NCBI GenBank assembly: GCA_040772885.1
Contig: JAXGXF010000006.1
Coordinates: 180,181-244,180, forward strand
Length of the DNA: 64,000 nucleotides
Reading direction: 5' to 3'
From: Pullichristensenella sp002068815
GTDB taxonomy: Bacteria > Bacillota > Clostridia > Christensenellales > Aristaeellaceae
Part shown: in pieces, positions 50,580-58,060 of the stretch
Numbering within the stretch: position 1 is the stretch's first letter
How the letters are laid out: every line of letters starts with the position of its first letter
Notes under the pieces: model-generated
Told to the model about the DNA's origin: nothing
Database searches by the model: none
What the model saw: the letters and a program-made list of their open reading frames with translations, nothing else
Translations under genes and position numbers: made by a program

Positions 50580-50810
50580 ATGAAAGCGGTGAACATCAAA
50601 CTGAGCCTGGCTGAAAACGTGAAGACATTCGTCAACATCGCGAATCGCTATCCCTACGACATCGACCTGCGCGTCGGGCGCCACGTCGTGGACGGCAAGT
50701 CCATTCTGGGCATCTTCAGCCTGGACCTTTCGAAGCCCATTACACTGGAAGTGTACGCGGACAGCTGCGAGGACCTGATGGAGGAGATCAAGCCCTTTGT
50801 GATTGGCTGA
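50580..50810 (+). CDS. HPr-fold protein lacking the phospho-histidine
   Basis: The ATG at 50580 gives 76 residues. The alignment to HPr is clear in YDIDL...DGKSILGIFSLDLSKPITLEVYA, including the Ser46 region (KSILGIFSL). The GIHARPA active site is missing: the position of His15 aligns with a Leu. It therefore cannot pass phosphate from EI to sugar EIIs. Like Crh it could be regulatory, acting through the Ser site; similar His-less proteins occur in other Clostridia. It has its own promoter and terminator. Confidence 0.82.
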   Translation: MKAVNIKLSLAENVKTFVNIANRYPYDIDLRVGRHVVDGKSILGIFSLDLSKPITLEVYADSCEDLMEEIKPFVIG

Positions 50811-50826
50811 TGCGGTTTTTTGAAAG

Positions 50827-50851
50827 CGGGCGCCTTGGGCGTCCGTTTTTC
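50827..50851 (+). terminator. Terminator of the HPr-like gene
   Basis: An 8-bp stem CGGGCGCC/GGCGTCCG with one G-U pair is followed by TTTTT. Confidence 0.8.
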
Positions 50852-50873
50852 ATTTTCCCGCTATTGCAAAAAA

Positions 50874-50902
50874 ACTTTGTGTACGATATAATAGAAACGG
50901 GA
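50874..50902 (+). promoter_or_regulatory. Promoter of the XRE regulator
   Basis: TTGCAA (50874-50879), a 17-bp spacer and TATAAT (50897-50902) lie about 80 nt upstream of the start, leaving a fairly long leader with no clear secondary structure. Confidence 0.78.
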
Positions 50903-50987
50903 AAAGAACAGTTGTTCTTGCTGTTACTATAATACTTCCAATGGGTATATCTATTGAAAAATACGCACTCGAGAGAGGTGCTTGTGG

Positions 50988-51290
50988 ATGGACTACATCG
51001 GATTGGGCCGCAGAATCCGAACGCAGCGAAAGCTGCAGGGGATGACGCAAAAGACGCTCGCGGAAAAAGCCGGCATTTCGCTGCCGTTTTACGGGCACAT
51101 TGAGCGCGGGACGCGCAAGGCGAGTTTGGAGACGATCATCAGCATCGCGAACGCTTTGCGCGTTTCTACCGATCTGCTCCTGCAGGATTCGCTGCTCGGC
51201 TCGCTGTATACCGACGATTCGGACCTCTCCGCGCGGCAGCGCGCGCTGATCAACGACATCGTCAATGTGCTGCGCGAGCACGACCAATAG
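50988..51290 (+). CDS. XRE-family helix-turn-helix transcriptional regulator
   Basis: The ATG at 50988 has GAGAGAGGTG upstream and gives 100 residues. A HTH_3 domain fills residues 5-65 (MTQKTLAEKAGISLPFYGHIERGTRKASLET). The C-terminal 35 residues form a short helical tail, probably for dimerisation. It is single-domain, so no effector is indicated. It could control itself or the neighbouring genes. Confidence 0.9.
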   Translation: MDYIGLGRRIRTQRKLQGMTQKTLAEKAGISLPFYGHIERGTRKASLETIISIANALRVSTDLLLQDSLLGSLYTDDSDLSARQRALINDIVNVLREHDQ

Positions 51291-51301
51291 GCCCCGATCC
51301 C

Positions 51302-51337
51302 CAAGGAACCTTCCCGGACAAGCGGGAAGGTTCCTTG
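51302..51337. terminator. Strong hairpin between convergent XRE and dehydrogenase genes
   Basis: A perfect 15-bp stem (51302-51316 with 51323-51337, loop GACAAG). No T tract on either side, so it may stop transcription only partly or protect 3' ends. Confidence 0.6.
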
Positions 51338-51339
51338 CG

Positions 51340-52374
51340 TTATCGGAGGTCGATCAGGTATTTGACCGCCTTCCGCGCGAGCAGGTCGCGGTAGGCGCTC
51401 CGAATCTCCCCGAGCGGGACGGGGTTGTCCATGTCGTAGTAGACGGACGCGTCCAGCGCGCCTAAGCGCATGCGCCGGATGACCTCGTCGTGCGTCTCGG
51501 GCTCGTCGTAGCCGCCGCAGTAGACGGAAAAACTGTTCGCGGCGAGGAACGGGTTGATGCCGTAGCCGCTGCGCGCGTCCCAGCCGTAGACGCCGACCGT
51601 CGCGCCCGCGCGCAGCAGCGGCAGCGCGGCGTTCATGCCGGAGGGCTGGCCGACCGCGTCGATCACGAGGTCGATGCCGTCCGGGAACAGCGCGCGAAGC
51701 CTCGCCTTCGCCTCGGGGTCGCGGTAGTCGACGTAGCCGCGCGCGCCGGCGCCCAGGGCGGATTGCTCGCGGGAGGCGCCGCCCATCGCCGAGACGTCCG
51801 CCCCGGCGAACGCGCAGTGCCCGACGAAGGCCAGCGCGTTCGCGCCCGAGCCGAGCACGAGTGCGCGGGCGCCCTCGCGCACGCCGATGCGGTTTAAGTA
51901 GCTCAGCGTCTCGCGCCAGGTGATGATCATCGGCGCGGCGCGCTCCGGGATGTCCTCCGGGATCACCTGGTTGACGCGCGCCCTCCGCCAGAGCATTTCG
52001 TCGAGTCTGCCGACCCGCATCGCCCGCCAGTCGCGCGCGACGCCGTACTCGGCGAACCCGCCCCAGCACGCGCCCATCTCCGCCGTCTCCGGCGCGCCGA
52101 CGCGCGATATCAGGTCGCCCGGCTTGAACGAGGCGACCTTTTCGCCGACCTCCAGCACGCGGCCGACGCTCTCGTGCCCGAGAATGCCCGGGTATTGGAG
52201 CGGCCGCGGGTGGCCGTGGTCGATCACGCGCTGGTCGGTGCCCGCGCAGGTCGCGCCGTAGGTCAGCTTGACCAGCGCGTCGTACGGCCCGATCGCGGGC
52301 ATGGGAACCGTCTGCACCTCGAGCGCCCGGTCGACGGTCACGACCGCGGCGCGCATCGTCCGAATCTCCGCCAT
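51340..52374 (-). CDS. Zinc-type medium-chain alcohol dehydrogenase family protein
   Basis: The ATG at 52374 gives 344 residues. The GroES-like N-terminal domain has CAGTDQR and GHESVGR, which supply probable catalytic-zinc ligands. The cluster of four structural-zinc cysteines seen in Tdh is absent. The Rossmann part begins near VLGSGANALAFVGH. The substrate is unknown, perhaps a sugar alcohol or related polyol. It starts 1 nt after the stop of the flavin-protein gene, so the two are co-transcribed. Confidence 0.88.
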   Translation of the reverse strand: MAEIRTMRAAVVTVDRALEVQTVPMPAIGPYDALVKLTYGATCAGTDQRVIDHGHPRPLQYPGILGHESVGRVLEVGEKVASFKPGDLISRVGAPETAEMGACWGGFAEYGVARDWRAMRVGRLDEMLWRRARVNQVIPEDIPERAAPMIITWRETLSYLNRIGVREGARALVLGSGANALAFVGHCAFAGADVSAMGGASREQSALGAGARGYVDYRDPEAKARLRALFPDGIDLVIDAVGQPSGMNAALPLLRAGATVGVYGWDARSGYGINPFLAANSFSVYCGGYDEPETHDEVIRRMRLGALDASVYYDMDNPVPLGEIRSAYRDLLARKAVKYLIDLR

Positions 52375-52375
52375 G

Positions 52376-52843
52376 CTACAGCCTCCGCTTGCACGCGAAT
52401 TCATCGGCCCGAAGGCGGATGATCGTGACGCGCGCGACGGCCTCCGGGGGGACCGGCAGCTCCCGGCCCGAATAATGCGCGACGATGACCGCGAGCGCGT
52501 GCGCCTTCTCCGCGGGGTCGGTCAAGAGCTCCGCCGCCCCGGTTCCGATGACGCTCTCGTACCGGTAGCTGAAGTCGCACGCGTTCGGCCCCGCAATCAA
52601 TCTGTGCGAGCAGTCCATCTCGAAGCCCGCGCGGCCCGACGCGGCGATGAGGTCGAGCTTGCGCCCCTCGAGCGCCGCGTGCATGTAGAACATGGGATGA
52701 TCGTCCTCCATTTCCCAGCCGAAGTTCATCGGGACGATGTAGGCCCCCTCCGGCGCGCTCAGCCCGAGCCGGATCACGCCGCACCGGCCGATGACCTCCG
52801 CGATCTGCCCGAGGTCTGTCTCCTGCCTGTCCTTCCTGCGCAT
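52376..52843 (-). CDS. Pyridoxamine 5'-phosphate oxidase-like flavin-binding protein (NimA-like)
   Basis: The ATG at 52843 has AAAGGGAGGG upstream and gives 155 residues; the longer start at 52861 would place that ribosome site inside the gene. The split beta-barrel signature is seen in VIRLGLSAPEGAYIVPMNFGWE and GRKLDLIAASGRAGFEMD, which resemble NimA-type nitroimidazole-resistance or F420/FMN-binding proteins. The activity is unproven. It is paired with the downstream dehydrogenase. Confidence 0.85.
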   Translation of the reverse strand: MRRKDRQETDLGQIAEVIGRCGVIRLGLSAPEGAYIVPMNFGWEMEDDHPMFYMHAALEGRKLDLIAASGRAGFEMDCSHRLIAGPNACDFSYRYESVIGTGAAELLTDPAEKAHALAVIVAHYSGRELPVPPEAVARVTIIRLRADEFACKRRL

Positions 52844-52873
52844 AAAACCCTCCCTTTCCATGCCGGCAGGGGA

Positions 52874-53425
52874 TTACAGCCCGCCGGCGACCATCTTGTT
52901 GAAGTATTCCGCGAAAACCATCAAAAGGAGCGAAAACAGCAGCACCAGAAAGAGCATGCCCGTCGCCCTTTTCCACGCCGTGCCGGCCTTGCTCCCGATT
53001 CTGTACGAAAAGTAGCCGATCGTCGCCCCGAGCGAATTCACGATGATGTCGTGCACGTCGAATCTGCCGAGATGCGTCACCATCTGCAGGGTTTCCAGCG
53101 ACAGTATCGAGAGCAGAAAAACGAAGATGAATTTGAAGTACCGCGCGCGAAACACCGCGGGCGCGAACATGCCGAACGGCACGAACGCCAGCAGGTTTCC
53201 AAGGCTGAATATCCAGTTTACCGAGTTGATTTGCGACAGCCTTCTCGGAAACCACAGCGGGATTCCGGTCGGGACGAGCAAGGGCCGGTATTCCCGCCCC
53301 GCGCTGCCCGCCTCGGGCCTTCCGAAGCCGAAGAACATGAAATAGACGATGGCGGCGGTGTAGACCGCCATTAGCATTCCGAGGAGTATTCTGGTTGAAG
53401 GCGAATTTCGTCCGCTCGCGCGCAT
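52874..53425 (-). CDS. VanZ-like membrane protein
   Basis: The 183-residue protein has four hydrophobic segments (about 13-33, 70-90, 96-112, 152-172). The VanZ-like pattern is GNLLAFVPFGMFAP followed by LSLETLQMVTHLGRFDVHDIIVNSLGATIGY. Family members include teicoplanin-resistance VanZ, but most are of unknown function, and no vanHAX genes are nearby. A TATAAT lies at 53463-53458 with a weak -35. It ends 30 nt before the flavin-protein gene. Confidence 0.88.
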   Translation of the reverse strand: MRASGRNSPSTRILLGMLMAVYTAAIVYFMFFGFGRPEAGSAGREYRPLLVPTGIPLWFPRRLSQINSVNWIFSLGNLLAFVPFGMFAPAVFRARYFKFIFVFLLSILSLETLQMVTHLGRFDVHDIIVNSLGATIGYFSYRIGSKAGTAWKRATGMLFLVLLFSLLLMVFAEYFNKMVAGGL

Positions 53426-53525
53426 GGGAGCCCCCTGTCAATTCTATCCTGTTGCCTATTATACCGCATCTTTGAAAAAATAGAAATACGAATTGCTGTA
53501 AAACACGCAAAACAGAGATCACAGC

Positions 53526-53553
53526 AACCCCACCGTGTGATGCGGTGGGGTTT
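53526..53553 (-). terminator. Hairpin after the 5'-nucleotidase gene
   Basis: A perfect 10-bp stem AACCCCACCG/CGGTGGGGTT (53526-53535 with 53543-53552) lies 18 nt beyond the stop. The T tract is better on the plus strand than on the minus strand, so polarity is unclear. Confidence 0.5.
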
Positions 53554-53570
53554 GTCAACTTGCCTTTATA

Positions 53571-54509
53571 TTACTGTTTCTTCTCCCTGTTAATAAATCC
53601 AAATGGAACGTGAACCAACGGTATATCATTCAGAGACTTATCAAGATGGCTAATTTGATCATCGATAAATAAATGAGGCTTCAATATTTCCAATATTCTT
53701 CGTTTCTCGATTCCTCCCAAGAAAAACATTTCATCTACGTCGACACCCCAGTGTGTTAACGTGTTGACTGCCCTCTCATGAGCAGGTGCATTTCGAGCCG
53801 TAATAATTGCTGTTCGAAGTACCTTCCTATACTGTGGGTTTTCCTGCAAGGCCTTATTTTCTAGTTTCTGGAAAAAGGATACTTTTTGCAAAAACTCAAG
53901 CAATAAACCCGCTTCTAATGGTTTATCGGAGAACTCCTTTTCGTGCTTAAAATACTCATTTAGATCTCCGCACTCCTGATAAAACTGTTCTGATGAGTCG
54001 TCCACTAATACCCCATCAAAATCGAAGGCAAGGCGAAGTTCAGGATCATTTTCATCATCATGAATATTTGTTTTCAGGATTCGTCCGGCAGGATAACTCT
54101 TCTCAATAGCTTTTTTTACGTCGGTTTCATCCGTTGACAAAAACAAAGAGATGTTATATGCCGGAATGTACTCAAACGGACTCCTGCCTGATGTAAATGC
54201 GGCTCGCGAAATATCCAGCTCATATTCTCTGATGGAGTTAAAAATTCTTAGCCCTGTTTCAGGACTATTTTTAGATAGAATCACAACCTCAACGGGTTTT
54301 TTATCAGGGAAAATCCGATTGATATTTAAGAATCTGCGAATAAAAGGGAACGCCACCCCTTTTTTCAGCACTACATTTCGGTTCTCAATCTGATGTCTTT
54401 TATATTCTTCTAGCCCTTGGTGACGAAAAATACCATCTTCTGCTTGTAAATCAAATAAAGCATTTGAAGATACACCGACAACGAGCTTTCTTTCAATTGG
54501 ATAAGGCAC
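53571..54509 (-). CDS. Cytosolic 5'-nucleotidase (5'-nucleotidase-I family), AT-rich and probably acquired
   Basis: The 312-residue protein has the haloacid-dehalogenase-like motif AFDFDGVLVDDSSEQ and, further on, ITARNAPAHERAVNTL and HLFIDDQISHL, matching 5'-nucleotidase-I family proteins that dephosphorylate nucleoside monophosphates. The start is GTG 54509 with AAAGGAGCG upstream. Base and codon composition is far more AT-rich than the neighbours (many AAA, ATT, TTT codons), indicating recent transfer. It sits 39 nt downstream of rlmD and is not obviously part of that operon. Confidence 0.85.
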   Translation of the reverse strand: MPYPIERKLVVGVSSNALFDLQAEDGIFRHQGLEEYKRHQIENRNVVLKKGVAFPFIRRFLNINRIFPDKKPVEVVILSKNSPETGLRIFNSIREYELDISRAAFTSGRSPFEYIPAYNISLFLSTDETDVKKAIEKSYPAGRILKTNIHDDENDPELRLAFDFDGVLVDDSSEQFYQECGDLNEYFKHEKEFSDKPLEAGLLLEFLQKVSFFQKLENKALQENPQYRKVLRTAIITARNAPAHERAVNTLTHWGVDVDEMFFLGGIEKRRILEILKPHLFIDDQISHLDKSLNDIPLVHVPFGFINREKKQ

Positions 54510-54548
54510 TTTTTAATCGCTCCTTTCGGAATTCTTCCGCACAATTAC

Positions 54549-55814
54549 TTAGACGCCCCTCGATATCAATACGACGGTCTCCACATGCCCCGTATACGCG
54601 AACATGTCGACCGGCTGCGCCCATTGGAGCGCGTAGCCGCCCTCGGCGAGCTTTTTCAAATCGCGCGCGAGCGTGCCGGGGTCGCAGGAGATGTAGGCGA
54701 TCCGGGCGGGGGAGAGGCGGACCAATTCGTCGAGCACCCTCGCGTCGGCGCCCCTTCGCGGCGGGTCGAGGATGGCCGCGTCGAAGCGCGCGCCTCCCTT
54801 GGCGAGCTTCGGAATTTCGACCGCGGCGTCGCCGAGCGCGAAGCGCGCGCGGTCGGAGAGGCCGTTGCGCCGGGCGCTCTCTTTGGCGTCGTCGACCGCG
54901 GGCTTCGAGATTTCGACGCCGACGGCGGCCTTTGCGCGCTGCGCCGCTGCGAGCGTGATCGTGCCCGCGCCGGCGTAGGCGTCGAGCACGGTTTCGTCGC
55001 CGCGAAGCTCCAGCGCGTCGAGCGCAATCGCGTACATCCGCTCCGCCTGATCGACGTTGACCTGAAAAAAGCTCTGCGGATGGAGCGAAAAGCGGAACCC
55101 GAGCAGCACTTCCTCGAGCCGCTCCGCGCCGGCGACGTGCCGGCACTCGCCGTCGAGCGCGTGCTGCGGCCGCGGCTTCAATTTGCAATAATACAGCGAC
55201 TTCGCGCCCGGGAACGCGGAAAAGGGCGGCCGGTCGCCGTCGCCCGAGAGCGTCAGCATCAGCTCGCCCGCACGGTTCACGCGCGTGACCGCGAAGCGCA
55301 GCCCCTCGAGGTTCACCCCCGAAAGCCGCTTGAGCGCCGCGGCGCTTTCGGGGCGCTGCAGCAGGCAGTCCGAGAGCGGCACGATCTCCCGGCTGTCGAG
55401 CCGGAACGCGCCGATCTTCCCGTCCGCGATCGCATACTCGGCCTTGTTGCGCGCGCGCAGCGGGTCTTCGATGCCGATCGTCGCGCGCACGTCCGGGGCT
55501 TCGAAGCCGCCGAGCCGCTTGAGCGCATCCTCGACGCGCTGACGCTTCAAGACGAGCGACTCCGGATAGGCCATGTGCCGCGCCTGGCAGCCCCCGCAGA
55601 GGCCGTAGGTCGGGCAGTCGGGCTCGACGCGCGCGGGCGAGGGCTCGACGATGCGCACGGCGCGCGCCTCGACGTACCGGCCGCAGTCGCGCTCGACTTC
55701 GACCTCGACGACCTCCCCCGGAATCGAAAACGGAACGAACGCGGCGCGCCCGTCCCGAAGCCTGCCCACCCCCTGCAGCTCGGAGCCGATTCCCTTGATG
55801 CCGATTGTCTCCAT
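54549..55814 (-). CDS. rlmD: 23S rRNA (uracil-5-)-methyltransferase, RlmD/RumA family
   Basis: The start ATG overlaps the pfkA stop by 1 nt and gives 421 residues. An N-terminal TRAM-like region (1-60) precedes the Fe-S cysteines in CPTYGLCGGC. The SAM motif is DAYAGAGTITLAAA, the catalytic Cys is in ISCDPGTLARDL, and the C-terminal motif is GHVETVVLI. The target U (usually 1939, or 747 in RlmCD) cannot be decided from sequence. Confidence 0.93.
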   Translation of the reverse strand: METIGIKGIGSELQGVGRLRDGRAAFVPFSIPGEVVEVEVERDCGRYVEARAVRIVEPSPARVEPDCPTYGLCGGCQARHMAYPESLVLKRQRVEDALKRLGGFEAPDVRATIGIEDPLRARNKAEYAIADGKIGAFRLDSREIVPLSDCLLQRPESAAALKRLSGVNLEGLRFAVTRVNRAGELMLTLSGDGDRPPFSAFPGAKSLYYCKLKPRPQHALDGECRHVAGAERLEEVLLGFRFSLHPQSFFQVNVDQAERMYAIALDALELRGDETVLDAYAGAGTITLAAAQRAKAAVGVEISKPAVDDAKESARRNGLSDRARFALGDAAVEIPKLAKGGARFDAAILDPPRRGADARVLDELVRLSPARIAYISCDPGTLARDLKKLAEGGYALQWAQPVDMFAYTGHVETVVLISRGV

Positions 55815-56881
55815 CACGAATGCTTCGACATGACCGCCATGATGTCGATCAGCTCCGCCATCTTCGAGTTCACCGCGTGCTCGCCGAGCTGCGCGTCCTT
55901 GAGCGGCACCTCGACGACCATGTTGCCGCGCACGCCGACCGCGAGCCCGCCCATGTCGTCGCGCAGAAGCTCGACCGCGCGCGCGCCCAGCCGGCTCGCG
56001 AGTATACGGTCGCGCGCGGATGGGCTGCCGCCGCGCTGGATGTAGCCGAGAACCGTCGCGCGCGTCTCGTGGCCGGACAGCACCTCGATGAACGTCGCGA
56101 TCTGCGAGCTCGTGATGTTCCTGGGCGATATGTCGCGGAACTTCTCGTTCTTTTTGCAGAGCGCCTCGACGTCGGTCTCTAAAGACTTGAGCGCGCCCTC
56201 CGCGAACACGATGATCATCGACGACTTGCCGCGCAGCACGCCCCACTTCACGCGCTCGGCGACCTCCTCGAGCGTCCACGGAATCTCCGGCACCATGAAC
56301 AGCTCCGCGCCGCACGCGAACGCCGTGTGCAGCGCAATGTCGCCGCAGTTGCGGCCCATGACGGTGATCAGGCTCGCGCGCTCGTGCGAGTCGCTGGTCT
56401 CGCGGATGCGGTTGATGCACTCGCACGCGGTGTTGAGCGCCGTGTCGAAGCCGATCGTGAAGTCCGTATAGGCGAGGTCGTTGTCGATCGTCCCGGGGAG
56501 GCCGATCGTCGGAAGACCGAGCGCGTCCAGGTCGGCCGCGCCGCGGTAGGTGCCGTCGCCGCCGATGCACACGAGCCCCTCGACGCCGAGCATCCTGAGG
56601 TTCTCGACCGCCCGCTTCTGATACTCCAGCTCCCGGAAGTCCTGGCAGCGCGCCGTCATCAGAAACGTGCCGCCGCGGTGAATCTTGTCCGACACGCTGC
56701 GCGTGGTCAGAATCTCAAAGTCATCGTGCTCGTCCTTGCTGCGCATCAATACACCGTTGTAGCCGCGCTTGAAGCCGATGACCGACATCTCATTCTGAAT
56801 GGCTGTGCGAACGACCGCGCGAATCGCGGCGTTCATGCCGGGCGCGTCGCCGCCGGAGGTCAGTACGCCGATTCTCTTCAT
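55814..56881 (-). CDS. pfkA: ATP-dependent 6-phosphofructokinase
   Basis: The 355-residue enzyme phosphorylates fructose-6-phosphate, the committed step of glycolysis. The ATP site is LTSGGDAPGMNAAIRA and CIGGDGTYRGA; GGDG rather than GGDD indicates ATP, not PPi. Catalytic PGTIDND is present. It is slightly longer than the 320-residue Bacillus enzyme. AGGGG lies 8 nt before the ATG at 56881. It is co-transcribed with the small upstream gene and rlmD. Confidence 0.96.
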   Translation of the reverse strand: MKRIGVLTSGGDAPGMNAAIRAVVRTAIQNEMSVIGFKRGYNGVLMRSKDEHDDFEILTTRSVSDKIHRGGTFLMTARCQDFRELEYQKRAVENLRMLGVEGLVCIGGDGTYRGAADLDALGLPTIGLPGTIDNDLAYTDFTIGFDTALNTACECINRIRETSDSHERASLITVMGRNCGDIALHTAFACGAELFMVPEIPWTLEEVAERVKWGVLRGKSSMIIVFAEGALKSLETDVEALCKKNEKFRDISPRNITSSQIATFIEVLSGHETRATVLGYIQRGGSPSARDRILASRLGARAVELLRDDMGGLAVGVRGNMVVEVPLKDAQLGEHAVNSKMAELIDIMAVMSKHS

Positions 56882-56892
56882 TTTGTAGCCCC

Positions 56893-57105
56893 CTAAAGGT
56901 TGTTGTCGATCAGGAATTTCTGCGCCTCGACGGCCTCGGAGCGGAGCACCATCAGCTCGAACGTCTGGTCCGGCTGCGAGTCGCCCCCGACGCCCTTGCG
57001 GCGCACCAGAAAGCCTTCCGCGGTCAGGAGCGCCTCGATGTTCTCCGCCTGACGGGCGCCGCGAGCCACGTAAATGATCACCCACAATGCCCCGTCCTGC
57101 CTCAT
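56893..57105 (-). CDS. Small conserved protein upstream of pfkA, unknown function
   Basis: The ATG at 57105 with GAGGGAGG upstream gives 70 residues. The pattern WVIIYVARGARQAENIEALLTAEGFLVRRK suggests a small ferredoxin-like alpha/beta fold (similar in style to DUF2007-type signal-transducing proteins). Small genes of this type often precede pfkA in Clostridia and are sometimes misnamed glutamate decarboxylase. The role is unknown. Confidence 0.7.
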   Translation of the reverse strand: MRQDGALWVIIYVARGARQAENIEALLTAEGFLVRRKGVGGDSQPDQTFELMVLRSEAVEAQKFLIDNNL

Positions 57106-57136
57106 CGATCTGCCTCCCTCGCGCGAGAATACCGTT

Positions 57137-57165
57137 ATTATATACCGGGCGCGGGCGGAAGTCAA
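57137..57165 (-). promoter_or_regulatory. Promoter of the small gene-pfkA-rlmD operon
   Basis: On the minus strand, TTGACT (57165-57160), a 17-bp spacer and TATAAT (57142-57137) lie 32 nt before the first start codon. Confidence 0.87.
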
Positions 57166-57220
57166 ACACAGCCTCCCGCCTTCGCACAATGTTAAATATT
57201 CCTCGGTTCCGCGGCCGCGC

Positions 57221-57250
57221 TGGACAAAAGGCGGCCAAATGTGCTATAAT
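57221..57250 (+). promoter_or_regulatory. Promoter of the tRNA-Thr/tRNA-Pro unit
   Basis: TGGACA (57221-57226), an 18-bp spacer and TATAAT (57245-57250) lie 23 nt upstream of the tRNA-Thr 5' end. Confidence 0.85.
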
Positions 57251-57272
57251 CCTTAACTGTCAGCGGGTATCC

Positions 57273-57348
57273 GCCAATGTAGCTCAGCTGGCAGAGCAGC
57301 GGTTTCGTAAACCGCAGGTCAAGGGTTCGAGTCCCTTCATTGGCTCCA
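57273..57348 (+). tRNA. tRNA-Thr (anticodon CGT), CCA encoded
   Basis: Acceptor GCCAATG/CATTGGC, D arm GCTCAGCTGGCAGAGC, anticodon loop TTCGTAA giving anticodon CGT, T arm GGGTTCGAGTCCC, discriminator T and genomic CCA. It reads ACG. Confidence 0.96.
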
Positions 57349-57354
57349 TGACAA

Positions 57355-57431
57355 CGAGGTGTAGCGCAGTTTGGTAGCGCGTTTGGTTCGGGACCAAAAG
57401 GTCGCAGGTTCAAATCCTGTCACCTCGACCA
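57355..57431 (+). tRNA. tRNA-Pro (anticodon CGG), CCA encoded
   Basis: Acceptor CGAGGTG/CACCTCG, anticodon loop TTCGGGA giving anticodon CGG, T arm CAGGTTCAAATCCTG, discriminator A and genomic CCA. It reads CCG. The decayed integrase-bearing region begins just downstream, so this tRNA is the likely integration landmark. Confidence 0.96.
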
Positions 57432-57438
57432 CTTAAAT

Positions 57439-57469
57439 CCGGATTTGTCCAGGCAAGTCCGGTTTTTTT
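57439..57469 (+). terminator. Terminator of the tRNA-Thr/tRNA-Pro unit
   Basis: A 9-bp stem with one G-U pair (57439-57447 with 57454-57462) is followed by T7. Confidence 0.88.
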
Positions 57470-57648
57470 GTTATGATTTTTTGGTACTATCGGACATTAG
57501 CGGACATGCCCCCTTTCGGACGCGCTTGGACGACAACGGATAATATGCGATTGGTGTACATTTTTGTCTGGGTTGGATGCTCTCTTTCGGTCATCAGAAG
57601 ACATGGGCGGTAACGGGTAGAAATAAGCGGGCAAAGTCTGACATTGTG

Positions 57649-57771
57649 GGACATGAAAAGCGGTGGCAACGCAGGGATTATCTCTGAATCGTCACCCGAT
57701 TTGGTCTGCTTGACATTCATCATTGGCGCTTTTCGCTCGGCTCCGGACACCTTCTCCATGTTGATGAAAGC
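57649..57771 (-). repeat. Diverged copy A of the integrase 3' end and flank
   Basis: It aligns along its length with 59646-59770 (copy B), sharing GGACATGAAA, CAACGCA, CGCTCGGCTCCGG and CCATGTTGA with small indels. Copy B spans the end of the intact integrase and its downstream flank. Confidence 0.72.
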
Positions 57772-57775
57772 CATA
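57721..57775 (-). pseudogene. Remnant of a tyrosine integrase C-terminus
   Basis: Minus-strand translation reads AFINMEKV, matching ASVNMEKV of the intact integrase at its extreme C-terminus. One A is missing (CCGGACACC versus CCGGAACACC), which shifts the frame after KV. Nothing upstream of this segment encodes the rest of an integrase. Confidence 0.65.
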
Positions 57776-57941
57776 TTCCCTTTGCGGACCAAAGCGTTAA
57801 ATCGGCGTTGGCACCATGCGCGCCCTACCGCGTGGCAAATTGCCGGTTGCTTTTTCTTCCCTTGAGCACCCAACTGCAGTATACGATGATCCAAAATAAA
57901 CCTTGATTATATACTGTACTAATTTCCAAGTCAATAAAAAT

Positions 57942-57970
57942 TTGCATTTTTTTCGAAATTGTGCTATACT
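57942..57970 (+). promoter_or_regulatory. Promoter of the bL25 gene
   Basis: TTGCAT (57942-57947), a 17-bp spacer and TATACT (57965-57970) lie about 90 nt upstream of the ATG at 58061. Confidence 0.78.
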
Positions 57971-58060
57971 GACAATGGTAGTATTCCATTTTACTTGGGA
58001 TACAACAAAAATTCGCAGCCACGCGACGCAGTTCAGCGGGCTATGCAAGGGAGAATAACG

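Larger units (their letters stand above)
57470..57930. other. Gene-poor, decayed end of the integrative element
   Basis: No intact gene is seen between the tRNA terminator and the bL25 promoter. The stretch contains repeated CGGACAT motifs (near 57488 and 57499, with a related GGACAT at 57649) and a diverged copy of the integrase 3' region at 57649-57771. Its composition is less GC-rich than the rest of the window. Confidence 0.65.

Noticed and set aside
52874..53425. Glycopeptide (teicoplanin) resistance determinant
   Set aside because: VanZ-like proteins are widespread; no vanH, vanA, vanX or vanRS genes are nearby, so resistance cannot be claimed.
55815..56570. Upstream extension of rlmD
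   Set aside because: It overlaps pfkA in another frame; the ATG at 55814, coupled to the pfkA stop, gives the normal family length.
57355..57431. Classical tRNA-end attachment site with a direct repeat of the tRNA-Pro 3' end
   Set aside because: I searched by eye for a second copy of the tRNA 3' sequence to the right and found none, so attL/attR within the tRNA is not claimed.
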